18,905 nt of DNA from Cyclostephanos tholiformis. Its lineage: Eukaryota; Bacillariophyta; Thalassiosirophyceae; Thalassiosirales; Thalassiosiraceae. Positions within the stretch are counted from its first letter, which is position 1, and each line of letters opens with the position of its first letter. The stretch covers positions 1 through 18,905 of the forward strand of contig JALLPB010000259.1 in the NCBI GenBank assembly GCA_036939975.1, given 5' to 3'. The position numbers were made by a program, and so were the translations under genes. The notes beneath the pieces were generated by a model. It made no database searches. It saw only the letters and a list, made by a program, of their open reading frames with translations, and was not told the origin of the DNA. Shown in pieces: positions 9,187 through 18,695 of this stretch.

Positions 9187-11517
9187 ATGGACAGGATCGA
9201 CGTCAATTCGATAATTATTAACGGAGGACATACCTATCACCCGAAGTCGAGCGTTTCGAATCTCGCATTGGGGATACACCGAGTCGCGATCGCCGGTACT
9301 ACGGTCAATAATCAACAAGACGAACAGGAATCGACGGCGACGGCGGCGGTGGCCGCGACGACTCGGAACAATAATACTAACGCGTGCGGCGGTGGGAACG
9401 GGGACGAGGGCGGATGTGGTGGCGGTGGCGGTAGCGGCAAGACCGAGATGGCCCCGGGAGGCGGGATATGCGCCGCATCGTCGTCGTCCGCGGCATCGGC
9501 ATCCGTGGCATCGGCATCGGCATCGGCATCGTTATTTGGCAGGACCGGTTCGAGCGATTGCGATCGATCGCAATCGTCGATTTCCGGCTGCGCCAGCTTC
9601 GGGGGGAACAGGTCCTCGTTCAGGCGTCCGGGGAAGGCGATGATAGATCACCGATCGCCGCGATGGATGGATCGGGGACGGGGTCAGGGCGGGACGATGG
9701 GGATGGCGGGGCATCACCACCCGCAGCAGTTGGCGAATAACGGCCACTGCTGCGGCGGGAATTCGACCGATCACGACGGCGGCGCCGCGCCCTTCGTTTC
9801 GTTCTACTCGCCGGGACCGTCGAACGTCGTAAGGAGGAAGGCATCGAACGCGAGCGCGACGAGCGCTAACAGTCACGAGCAACATCATCGCGACGGGGCG
9901 TTATCGTCGTCGTCCCAGGCGGACACCGCCACCGCCGGTGGTCACGATAGCCATACCGACGAGGGTTATCTATCCCACAGCTCCACCGCCGATGGGGGGT
10001 ATCAGAGCGGGGGGTATCACTCGTACCACCATCCGGCATTGTCGTACGCGCCGTCGGTGAAGTCGGACATTGCCACGGGTGAGGAGGAGGAGTAGAAGTG
10101 ACCCCCCCCCCCCCTGAACCTTCCCTTTTTTTCATCCCTCGTCCTTATCTTTCTTTTGCTATAATCTTCTTTACAATAATTAATTCGCCCAAGTGTGTTC
10201 CGGATCGGTCGTGGAGGATATCGATATGGAAATGGCGAGCGTGGCAAGCAACGACGGCGGAGGGAGGAGTAAAGGTCTCCTACCCGTACCCCCCCCCCAG
10301 ACGTTCGCGGCGTCCAACATGATGGGTCCGCCGTTGACCGCCGCCGGTCCGCTGTGCAGCGCCCTCCTCCTGGCGGCGAACGCGGCGTGTCGACCGGACA
10401 GCTCGATACCCTTCCGATCGTCATTCGACGCGAGCGGGGATGATAAGTCCGCCATCAGCGACGTCGACGCTCACGTAGATACGGTGAGAGGAGGGGATGG
10501 GGGGGCGTAACGTCCTATCGTTTCGTTTTTATTTCTTCCCCTTCTTCTCTTCCGGGGCTGTTGGGCGGGCTAAAAACATCCCCTTTCCGTTCCTGTTTTT
10601 CCATTTCCAGGATGATTGCTGCGACCGGTCGGAGGTCGAGTCCGAAGTGAGTACCCTTCACAGTCAGGACGATATGACCTCCGAGCACAAGGAGGGGATA
10701 TCGAACGATTCGGCCATGAGCGCCGACGAGGCCGGTATCTCAAAGGGCTCGTTGCTTCATCGTACCTCCGAGCCGTCGTTGGTTCCCGCGAATGGACGAG
10801 GATGTCATGGCGGTAGGTTCCATGTTAGTTTTTCGCGTCCGACGCTTCATGTTACCTTTGGCATATTCGTCCAACAAAATGCGTCTGCGCGATTATCCTC
10901 CCTCGCTGATATATTTATGTATTATTTTCAAGAGAGTTACAACCTCCAAAGGTTTCGTCATGGACATTTGCCGGATGATGGAACAAATCGTTTACAAATG
11001 CCGCAAGATGATACGTTCAATCCATGGGATCAGGAGTATTTTGATGATCGTGGAAGAGAAGACGACTGGAGCAATAGGTAAGTTAATTGTCCTGCTAGCG
11101 CTGTTCCCACGATATATTCATAAAACTTGTCCTCACGTTGGTTTTCGGTTTTCTTTTCTCCGAGGACCGCAGTAGATCGCTCAGCAGATCTCCGAGTAGA
11201 TCTCTTAGCCCGTCTTCTAGGTCAGTCAGAATCGACATTGCTTTAACCAGAACGTTCGTGTCTGTTTTTGTGACTGATCAATGTTGCTCGTCTTTAGTTG
11301 TTGTCTAAGCCGGAGCCGGAGTAGATCGCGATCCCCGGAGGAAAATTCTCCCAGAACAACACAGCCGTCGTGGCATAGAGAGAGAGACTGTCATCGCCCG
11401 TCGAGGCGAAATGTTTGCGAGGGACTTGAGGCGAGGGGTCTGCCGGCTGAAGAGTTCATGGAAGATGCCAATGATGATGGATATCGAGTGGAATTCCCTA
11501 AAAATCCTAATCTTTAG
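9187..11517 (+). CDS. Six-exon low-complexity protein with C-terminal RS domain
   Basis: Six exons join in frame: 9187-10078, 10194-10483, 10611-10812, 10933-11077, 11173-11220 and 11298-11517 (598 residues). Introns are GT-AG and 77-127 nt long; phases agree at each junction. The N-terminus (MDRIDVNSIIINGGHTYHP, SNLALGIHRVAI) is ordered. Residues 45-300 are disordered, rich in Gly, Ser, Ala and His. Exon 2 ends in an acidic Ser/Asp stretch (DASGDDKSAISDVDAHVDT), continued in exon 3. Exons 5 and 6 encode a classic Arg-Ser run (RSLSRSPSRSLSPSS, then SRSRSRSRSPEE), followed by a conserved-looking tail (GLEARGLPAEEFMEDANDD). RS domains are typical of splicing and mRNA-handling factors in nuclear speckles, but no RRM or other RNA-binding fold is visible, so function is open. 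The last intron has two in-frame acceptors 12 nt apart (after 11297 or 11309). Confidence 0.75.
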
Positions 11518-11656
11518 TGTCCGCAACCGTGACGAATGTATGGGGTCTCTAGATTATTGTTCGGCTAGTCATCATCTGCCTGCGAGCGAACTAAACGTAA
11601 ATCTTGATGTTGTACAACTTTTAAATCAATAACTGCCTCAAAATCGCGATGCATCG

Positions 11657-13031
11657 TCATCGTTTGACATTGGCATCGATAACTTCCGTCACCCCATACC
11701 GATCGATGCATTTAATACGAGGCGGACGAGGCGAATTGATGACATACCTCAACCGCAATTGCTCGAAACACTCTTGTATCAATGCCGCCGCCTCGCGTCG
11801 CGACATGCCATCGTTATATCTCTGATCTAGGATCGAATATGCAAAATTAGATCCGTATCCGTGCGCCGCGTATTTCATATCCTGCAAGGAACCGTACTGA
11901 TCGAGCCAGAATAGTTTAGGCGCGAGGAAGGGATTCGACGTCGTGTCGTGATAATCGCCCTCTTCCTTCGAAGTTGGCGACGAACGATATCCGGACTTAT
12001 CCGAAGAATGGGCCTCTCCACCCATTTTCGCGTCATCGTCCCCCATCCTTGGCAAATTATATGCGGCGGATCCGGCCGATATTTGTTTTTGTACCCTACT
12101 GCTGCCCGCCGCGTCGTTGGCGTTCGCCCCCTCCGACGTTGTTGACGAATCCGCATATACATCGCCGATGCATCGTACCATCCCCCCGACCAACAAACAG
12201 AGCTGTAACGGTTGACGGGATCTCATCCTCGACGAGATTTCGGATCGGGACAGATGAGCGATCGATTCGGCATCCATCCCGGGCGATGAATGCGCTCGCG
12301 CGGCCATGTCGGAATGCTCGATCCCGGATATTATCGACGACCACGACGACGACGACATCGGCCCACCCCTCCACAACCCCGATCGACGACCGTCGTAGAC
12401 GCACGTGACGTCGTTGCCAATGCCGGCCTCGTACTCCCTAACCTGTACGTGCGTCTTAAGCATCCCGACCAATCTATCGGCTGAAGCGAATGATGGTATG
12501 TTGTATGATGTATAGTCGCGGGAGGTCGGAAAAATGGTAAAAACAGTAGTGGGGAGGGGGGAGATGGATGGAGTTCAATATTGCAGGAAACGTGGCAAGA
12601 AAGGCAAAGATCGACTCGCTCCTCGACCTAGACTTACCATCGGCCGCATCGCCCGCATAACCGACGACGATAGCTTGCTGTTCCGTGCTCTCCCTTAGTG
12701 CCATACCGTCGTCGATTACGCGACGAAAACGACGACCGAGACGATGACGGTGAACGCCACCACGATATCCATCGTGTATCACGGACATCTTATCGACGTT
12801 CACGGACGTTAGGGCGATGCCCCCCCCCCCGCCGCCGCTCGAGCTAATATCGGCACCCATCATCACGAAGTCGCGACCCACGATGCCGATTAGGGTATCC
12901 TGTCCGGCGGCGGATTGCTGGGCGGAGACCATTGACGTGGGCGCGTCGTGATTTGCGAATAGGAGGAGGAGGAGGAGGAGGAGGAGGAGGAGGAGGAGGA
13001 GGACTGACGGCGGGCGATGATGGTAGGGCAT
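11657..13031 (-). CDS. 20S proteasome beta-4 (PSMB2-type) subunit with signal peptide and insertions
   Basis: Two exons, 13031-12638 and 12480-11657, join across a GTAAGT...AG intron of 157 nt in phase 1 to give 405 residues. The fold matches proteasome beta-4/PSMB2: DTLIGIVGRDFVMMGAD (45-61), GGIALTSVNVDKMSVIHDG (about 70-88), VVGYAGDAADADRLVGMLK (122-140), SRSEISSRMRSRQPLQLCLL, then KYAAHGYGSNFAYSILDQRY (334-353) and a normal C-terminus. Beta-4 is a structural, non-catalytic core subunit, so the lack of an exposed Thr1 is expected. Odd features: a residue 1-37 signal peptide with 14 consecutive Leu and a possible cleavage at VSA-QQ; and Ser/Asp-rich insertions of about 30 (near 92-118), 40 (160-201) and 80 residues (238-319). 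The usual length is about 200. The residue after the cleavage site is not aromatic, which argues against plastid stroma and allows the periplastid compartment or ER. Identity is strong; location is inferred. Confidence 0.85.
12961..13003. repeat. GGA triplet microsatellite encoding poly-Leu
   Basis: Fourteen AGG/GGA triplets in a row read on the minus strand as 14 CTC Leu codons, forming the hydrophobic core of the proteasome beta-4 signal peptide. Triplet slippage would change core length without breaking the frame. Confidence 0.95.
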
Positions 13032-13225
13032 TTTTTTCTTTTTTCCTCATGCTCCTCCTCGGTTTTGGGTCTTCATTGTGCTAAGTACCTATTACCTAGA
13101 GCAAACATATCATTGTACCAACGAAAAAAATAATAACGCCTGACTGAGGCAAAAATATTGTAGTATTGTACTCTAGAGAGGAAGTCAGAGTATCTCTATT
13201 AGTAGATGCTATTTCGGTACAATAA

Positions 13226-14062
13226 TCAACCTGTCCAACATCGAGACATTCCTACTTCCCATGGGATTCTTTGATGGCTAGTCATTGAGCAGCACTGTTG
13301 GCTGCTCAGTGATCCATTTTTTGGATTTTCATCATTGGTGTCTAGTCTCAAACGTCGCGAAGTAGAATTAGTATCTGTCGTTCCCATGTTTCTTGCGGAC
13401 ACTGGAAGCCATGTGCCTGATGTCCAACATCGATCCATTCCCACTTCCCAAGGGATTCTTTGATCGTCAGTCATGGAGCAGCATTGTTGGCTGCTCGGTG
13501 ATCCAATTTTTGGATTTTCATCAATGACGTCTAACCTCAAACGTTGCAAAGAAGAGGTTTCTGTTGTTCCCATAGTCCTTTCGGAGGCTGGGAAACCAGT
13601 GCTTGGTGTCAGCACCGACAGATCGTCTTGCGTGTTTTCCAGTTGCAATTCGGCGTTTTGGGGGATTGCCTCGCAACCGACAGGTACAAACTTAACAGGT
13701 CCCTGGGGGTTCTCGAGTATGTATTTTGCCTTAGTTCTTCGAATGTTGTCGAGATGCAAATGGTCATCGAAGCCCAGAACTCCCGCCATGGCACGGTTCA
13801 CGAGATCATGAGCCAGTTCAATATCTGATGGAGTTGGTGCGGAAGATAGCGTGGTGAAGTCCTCGACACTGTTAGGGTGGGGGTAGAGTGCCAAGGCCGC
13901 GTTGGCGTCTGTGTAGGCCTTTTCGTAATTCTTTAAGGCAAGGGAGGCTTCAGAACGGCGCGAGAGGAGTCGAAATTGCATTGCCTTGATTTCTGTGGCG
14001 ATGCATTCGTCTTCTATCATAACGCCGCCGCCATCCATCGTGGCACTGACACGACGATTCAA
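13226..14062 (-). CDS. Small TPR protein with tandemly duplicated C-terminal module
   Basis: This is a 278-residue protein. Residues about 20-65 form a TPR-like helix pair (EIKAMQFRLLSRRSEASLAL, then NYEKAYTDANAALALYP), the kind used for protein-protein contacts by co-chaperones. A helical middle follows (AHDLVNRAMAGVLGFDD). The C-terminal half is two copies of a 62-63 residue module sharing RLRLD, NDENPK, SSQQCCSM and QRIPWEVGM-RCWT. They correspond to a 189-bp tandem duplication on DNA (starts near 13232 and 13421). The module itself is not one I recognise, and its Cys pair and Trp are kept in both copies. The start at 14062 gives MNRRVSATMDGG; the later Met is also possible. Only one to two TPR units are visible, fewer than usual, so the gene may be truncated at the 5' end or lack an unseen exon. 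It lies head to tail with the proteasome gene, 195 bp upstream. Confidence 0.7.
   Translation of the reverse strand: MNRRVSATMDGGGVMIEDECIATEIKAMQFRLLSRRSEASLALKNYEKAYTDANAALALYPHPNSVEDFTTLSSAPTPSDIELAHDLVNRAMAGVLGFDDHLHLDNIRRTKAKYILENPQGPVKFVPVGCEAIPQNAELQLENTQDDLSVLTPSTGFPASERTMGTTETSSLQRLRLDVIDENPKIGSPSSQQCCSMTDDQRIPWEVGMDRCWTSGTWLPVSARNMGTTDTNSTSRRLRLDTNDENPKNGSLSSQQCCSMTSHQRIPWEVGMSRCWTG
13232..13610. repeat. 189-bp imperfect tandem duplication
   Basis: Two copies start with TGTCCAACATCGA at 13232 and 13421 and stay alignable for about 189 bp each, with many substitutions and a one-codon indel. The frame of the TPR gene is kept through both copies, and many changes are synonymous or conservative. 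That suggests the duplication has been translated since it arose. Confidence 0.85.
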
Positions 14063-14391
14063 ACATTAAATTTTAATTCTCTCCTCATAGTCACCGGAAC
14101 TTTGTTCGAAAATACCTTTGGCGGAGATTAATGTAGGTGATTCAGTGGTCTTCATAACCGACGCTGAAAAATGAAGACAGATTTATTTGTACTTTGTTGG
14201 GTTGGTCCACATCAAGTCTCTGCACATCTCGTGGTGTTGGTCTTAGCTGAGGGAGGATGATTTTTTGCCTTGCGTAAATGAGGTACCATACATATGTAGG
14301 ATAGATTGAGGTAATTTTTTGTGTATAATCCTATGTGGCTCATAACAAACACATGATATAAAAAACAAGAAATCATCTATTATTCATATAG
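14063..14391. other. AT-rich spacer upstream of the TPR gene
   Basis: This 329-bp stretch should include the promoter of the minus-strand TPR gene. No ORF, repeat or RNA gene is supported. It marks the right-hand change from the GC-rich gene block to AT-rich flank. Confidence 0.5.
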
Positions 14392-14445
14392 AAAAGTGCT
14401 CCTTTTGGAACACTTTACCAAAAGTGTTCCAAAAGGAGCACTTTT
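14392..14445. repeat. Perfect 25-bp inverted repeat with 4-nt loop
   Basis: The arms 14392-14416 and 14421-14445 are exact reverse complements (core CTCCTTTTGGAACACTTT and its complement) with loop ACCA. A second, imperfect copy of the motif follows at about 14490-14542 (TTTTGGAATAGTGTCCCAAA, then GAGCAATTTACCAAAAGTGCT), and a small palindrome CACGAATTCCTTCGTG lies at 14466-14481. Perfect identity of the arms suggests recent origin or conversion. It may be a hairpin-type mobile element end, a small-RNA precursor, or an unstable fold. Confidence 0.85.
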
Positions 14446-15107
14446 TTTGGAATTTGTATTTTATCCACGAATTCCTTCGTGATGAGGAACTCTTTTGGAA
14501 TAGTGTCCCAAAAGGAGCAATTTACCAAAAGTGCTTCTCGAGAAAAATGATACACATTTTTCCAATGCTTAAACTTAAAGCCAGCCTGTGCACAACCAAC
14601 CAAGAACAAGTTTGTGAGGGAATTGGGGGCACTACTCTCACCCCAGTCGTCCTCCCTCCCTCATCCTCACTTAGGAAAACCTATTTTTATCCATGGGTAA
14701 ATTGCCCCTTTGGTCTGATCTTCTCCAAAATAGGGGCGACATTGCACCTTTTTTCATTTTAATGTTCGAATTAACCCTAATAATTTTTCATTCACTTCTT
14801 TGTAAGATTATCTTCGTGTCAAGTAAAAAAATCTACCAAAGCAAGGTATATTTTTTCAAATTCTCATTCTAGCTCCTATTAGAGAAATTGCAACAAATAC
14901 AGTCATTTACGTGGAACTAACATCACCCGGCAGTTGCAAAATTGTAAGGAAGGAGTACAAATTGCAGATGTGCAATCTCAGTTTGATAGGTATGATTCCT
15001 TCATCTAGACTATTTCTTAATCACACCATCCTCATCCTATTTGTAAGACAATTTTGCCAATATGTGGTATGTCAATGTTCACCAGGTGGTTCAAAGATAT
15101 GGTAGAA
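14446..15107. other. AT-rich region with possible decayed coding segment
   Basis: There is no intact gene. A short forward stretch near 14912-15010 (LQNCKEGVQIADVQSQFDRY) has coding character and ends at a stop. It may be an upstream piece of the broken ORF at 15142, separated by frameshifts or an intron. Confidence 0.35.
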
Positions 15108-15141
15108 ATGCCTAACAACAACTGCAACTTGTTATTTTTTC

Positions 15142-15815
15142 TTGTCACCTATCAAAATGCACACACAAAAATGCCCACAACAACATCAAAATGGCATTCT
15201 ATTGCACATTGTTGCCTGGGAGTGTGGGGAATGTGCCACCATCAATAAGGGACGTGCAGACGGCCTCTGCATCAACTGCCACACTGAGAATCCTTGCTGG
15301 TGTGAGATTTTGGCAGGGAGTGCCCCAGCTGCCACTGCTTGGATGACCTGCATCTGTTGCACTTTGCAGCATGACATTGTCCAGTTGGCCAATCAGGCCA
15401 CCAGTGTTGCTGCTGTCCCCCATCCCCTCACAAATTGTGTGCTCTTACAGTGTTTTCAGGGCATGCTGGTTGACATTGTGGGAACGGAAGTTGGTGACAG
15501 ATGGACATGTCATGCCCACAAAATATGCAGTGAGCAGTTGGTTCCCAGGAGCAAGGTGCACTTCCAGAAGGGAACAATTATCTCCTTGGTCAACAGAGGG
15601 GAGAAGAACATTTTCCTGACTTATATTGCTGGCATCATCATGTTGATGTGCAAGGTTGGGTATTTGCCATGGCATTTTGTCATGCTGACAATTACAGGGG
15701 CATGTAAGTGTTCATGGTCAAGGTGTATTTCACCTCAATAACTAAACAGCACTACCACATCCACAATTACTTTGTGGCTAAGATTCTAGAAAGGAAGCCG
15801 GTTGTGTTGCTTTAG
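15142..15815 (+). pseudogene. Cys-rich protein fragment with RanBP2-like zinc finger, frameshifted
   Basis: The frame 15142-15741 carries WECGECATINKGRADGLCINC (residues 26-46), a W-x-C-x2-C-x3-N-x7-C-x2-C pattern close to the RanBP2/Ran-binding zinc finger, which normally has x6 before the third Cys. More Cys pairs follow (PCWC, TCICC). A later ordered block is DRWTCHAHKICSEQLVP, KVHFQKGTIISLVNRG and CKVGYLPWHFV. Near 15670-15705 the natural reading appears to shift to another frame (CHADNYRGM, stop at 15705, then VFMVKVYF and HNYFVAKILERKPVVLL to 15815). I read this as a gene damaged by a frameshift and a stop. A GTAAGT at 15704 could instead be a donor, but no good acceptor restores a frame. 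Function is unknown. Confidence 0.5.
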
Positions 15816-16501
15816 TGTTTACTGTAGTTATTGTAGTCAAGAGATAAATTAGATAGTCAAAAAATAAATTAATATTACTACTTATCGAGTAGAGCATTAA
15901 AATGAAACCTAGATGTGAATTCCTTTGCCTCATCTGCCTTCCTCACAAGACCCAAAAAACTTTCTGACAAATCAACTTTTCACCAGTTCTTGATACTGGA
16001 TCTCAGATACCATTTAATTTTTCTGTTACATTTTACTTTCACTGCTGGTTATTAGTAACAGTTTAATGTATCTAATTTTTTATGTATCAAGTAAAATTTA
16101 ATTGTTATGAAAAACTTGTATTATTAGTATGATCCTAATTGTCTTTACAGAAGCCCAATTGAGTTTAGAATATTGCACAAACATCAAAACTATATAATAC
16201 TGATAAATCTCAAAAGGTACAATTTGTTTTTTGGCGGGAAGGTGTGACAGACAAAAATTGCCTCGAATTGTTGAAATGTTCATTTTTAATCCAGCCCATC
16301 ATTTGATTCCTTTTTGACTAAATTTTCTTGTGCTTAGAATGGTTTCTTTCCAAAACCACTGAGGGAGAAGTTGGGCTTGTCAGTTTTGTCCATTTCTTGC
16401 CAAAAACCCAGGAAGGTACTTCTTGAGGTTGTTGAATGCCTAAATAGTGGCTAAAGGCTAAAGCTAATGACAATAAGATGTTGTTAGATTTAATGGGTAG
16501 A
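15816..16501. other. AT-rich non-coding stretch
   Basis: No gene is supported. The stretch is AT-rich and follows the 3' end of the copia-like polyprotein on the minus strand, so it could contain a decayed 3' LTR. No matching second LTR copy was found in the window. Confidence 0.45.
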
Positions 16502-18365
16502 TCACCAAGGGATTCTAACCCTATCTATTATAGGTTCGAAAAGTCTATGCAATGTAGGATTTGGTACTGGTATTCCAAAGTAAGGAGGTAAGCGCTTCCC
16601 ATTTATTGGGGCACTCTGCCTAGAGGGAATCTTAGGTAGTGGGTTCATATGTACGTACCCATCTGGAAGAGTTCCAACACACCCTTTCAGAGTGCTGGGC
16701 TTTCATGCTCTTGGGAGTTCATGAATAGATGTGGATTCATGGAGATACCATGGTCACACCATGATGTGGTGAGTACCGGAATGGTGATTGCTTTGGTAAT
16801 CAGCAAGGTTCTCTTTTCTGGGGAAGTATCTGACGTCGAATTTTCCTTGTGCTACTGCATCAGCAACCCAGAAAAATTGCATTTCCATGGATCAAGATTG
16901 TTGATGTTTGACTGTATTATTTGCTATGCCAACAGCAGTGGAATTGTTACAGTTTATGTGTGTGGGTGGTTGATGATGTCCCATTTCTTCTATGGTGAGA
17001 TGGAAGATAGTAGCCTATTTGCATTAAGTTTGGCTTCAGTCACAAAAAGCTACAACAAAGCATAATATGGCACAGAGGGTGAAACATGTGCCATTTAACC
17101 TGATAAGTTGTGTGGCATCAGGCTTCCAGCCTAAGAAAAAATGGCCGCAAGCATGACTGTGTGCATTTGCTTCAGAGAGAGGTAGGATGGATCATAGTGG
17201 ATGTTGAGAATCATGTTGGAGGCATGGAATCAAATTGTTGCATTGGAATGAGTTGTGAGATAATCAAGGAGTTGTTTGCATTTTTTCATCATTTATTCTG
17301 TCCAGTTTGCTTGTTTGCAAGCAATTGAACTGAGTGCCATGAGGACAATGGTTGATGGCTTGGACGTAATAGAGTATGCTGCCAATGATGAGTTGAACTT
17401 GCTTTATGTCCTCCTTAGAAAGGGGGGTGAAGTGTCTGGTGTAATAGGGCATTGGGCCATGCTGCCATATTGTTTAGGTTGTGGGTAGAAAGGGTAATGT
17501 TGTGGGCATGGGGGGGTGCACGTTTGTAGCGTTGGAGTTGTTTTACGATGTATACAGGCATGTAAATGTCAAGGGTATGATTTTTGTAATCCCAATTTAG
17601 TTTGATGCTGCAATAGAGGTCACCCAACCAGTCTTTGGTGAGTTAGTACCTGGATTTGGATTTGACAGCTGAAATAAGGTGATCAATGTCCTCCTTTCTC
17701 TCATATTTCACACCAAAGTCGTCTACAATGAGGGTGAAGGATATAGGTTGGGAGGTGTGCTTCCAGAGTCTGGGTGTATTTTTGCATTCATAATAATTGT
17801 GTGGTGCAAGACATTTTCGTAAGAGTTTATTTGCAAGGATGCCGGCTTGAGGGAGACCCCAGATGGCTTTGTGCATTTGAAGGTAAATGTATCCCCCCCC
17901 CACCTTGTTGAGGAGGTCATATTGGGTGACGATCCAAGAAGGAATGTGGTTGAGAGGCGTTGTCATGTATTCATATCAATCAAGGGTTGCCTTGAGGTAA
18001 AAATTTCCGATGTCGAGGCACATATACCATGCATTTGGCATGCTGAGGATGCTGTTCCAATGGATTTTCCCTGTCATTATGTCAGCTGTGCATGTGGTGA
18101 GTTCGCCTGGGTAGTTGATTAAGTTTACCCCCACTGTTATTCTGACTTGGTAGGGGTCTTCTTTTTGTGGCTGATATGCAATAATGACTTTAGCCTAGGT
18201 CGGTGGTTGATTTTTGGGAATGTGGGGTACGTTGTGGGGATTTATAACAAAGATTGCATTGGTGCCTTTGGTGTTTGTTTTGTCCTTTCCCTGACACATT
18301 CCACTGAAATCTTTTCCAAAGGCCATCATCCAAATATCGGACGTGGCAGGGTCCTGCATTAGTTT
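16502..18365 (-). mobile_element. Copia-like retrotransposon RT/RNase H polyprotein, heavily broken
   Basis: The minus strand reads as the back part of an LTR-retrotransposon polyprotein. From about 18365 to 17415 one frame gives AFGKDFSGMCQGKD, YQPQKEDPYQVRITV, LINYPGELTT, MCLDIGNFYLKATLD, KAIWGLPQAGILANKLL and ISFTLIVDDFGVKYE; VDDFG holds the reverse transcriptase catalytic Asp pair. Other frames continue with IIGSILYYVQAI, FHASNMILNIHYDPSYLS (RNase H start), NNSTAVGIANNTVKHQ, EMQFFWVADAVAQGKFDVRY and ENLADYQS, then the tail VGTLPDGYVHMNPLP, ending at TGA (16502). Stops near 18185, 17967 and 17640 and at least three frameshifts make it inactive. RNase H lies at the C-terminal end with no integrase after it, which is the Ty1/copia order. 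Protease, integrase and LTRs are missing or unrecognisable. Confidence 0.85.
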
Positions 18366-18695
18366 GCAATAACTTCCTCACAAAAGCCAAAAATGGATCT
18401 ATAAAAATAAACTGTTACAAATAGTAGCAGTTATTGCTTCAATTAAATGTTTTATTGTATCTGTAGCATGATTAATTTATCAAATAGTAACATTTATTTC
18501 TTTTCTTAACAATAATTTACCTGAGTGAAATAATTATTGTTACGTTTTAAACCAGTACCGGAATATTGGCAAAAATAAAAATTTATAGGTGATAGTTACT
18601 GTTACAATTTTCAAAATTATTTGATCCACTGGACAAAAAAAGAATATTAAGAATTAGTACATGTATGATCACCGTTGCAATTAGTTTATAAAAAA
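18366..18695. other. AT-rich spacer with short inverted repeat
   Basis: No gene is visible. AACAATAATT at 18508-18517 pairs with AATTATTGTT at 18532-18541 as a small hairpin with a 14-nt loop. Upstream parts of the retrotransposon polyprotein would lie here or beyond, but no recognisable reading was found. Confidence 0.5.

Noticed and set aside
13473..13811. 112-codon plus-strand frame across the TPR gene
   Set aside because: It is antisense to the TPR gene, whose frame shows a recognisable TPR unit and a conserved duplication.
16649..17065. 138-codon plus-strand open frame
   Set aside because: The minus strand here reads clearly as the RNase H and C-terminal part of the copia-like polyprotein, so the plus frame is a shadow.
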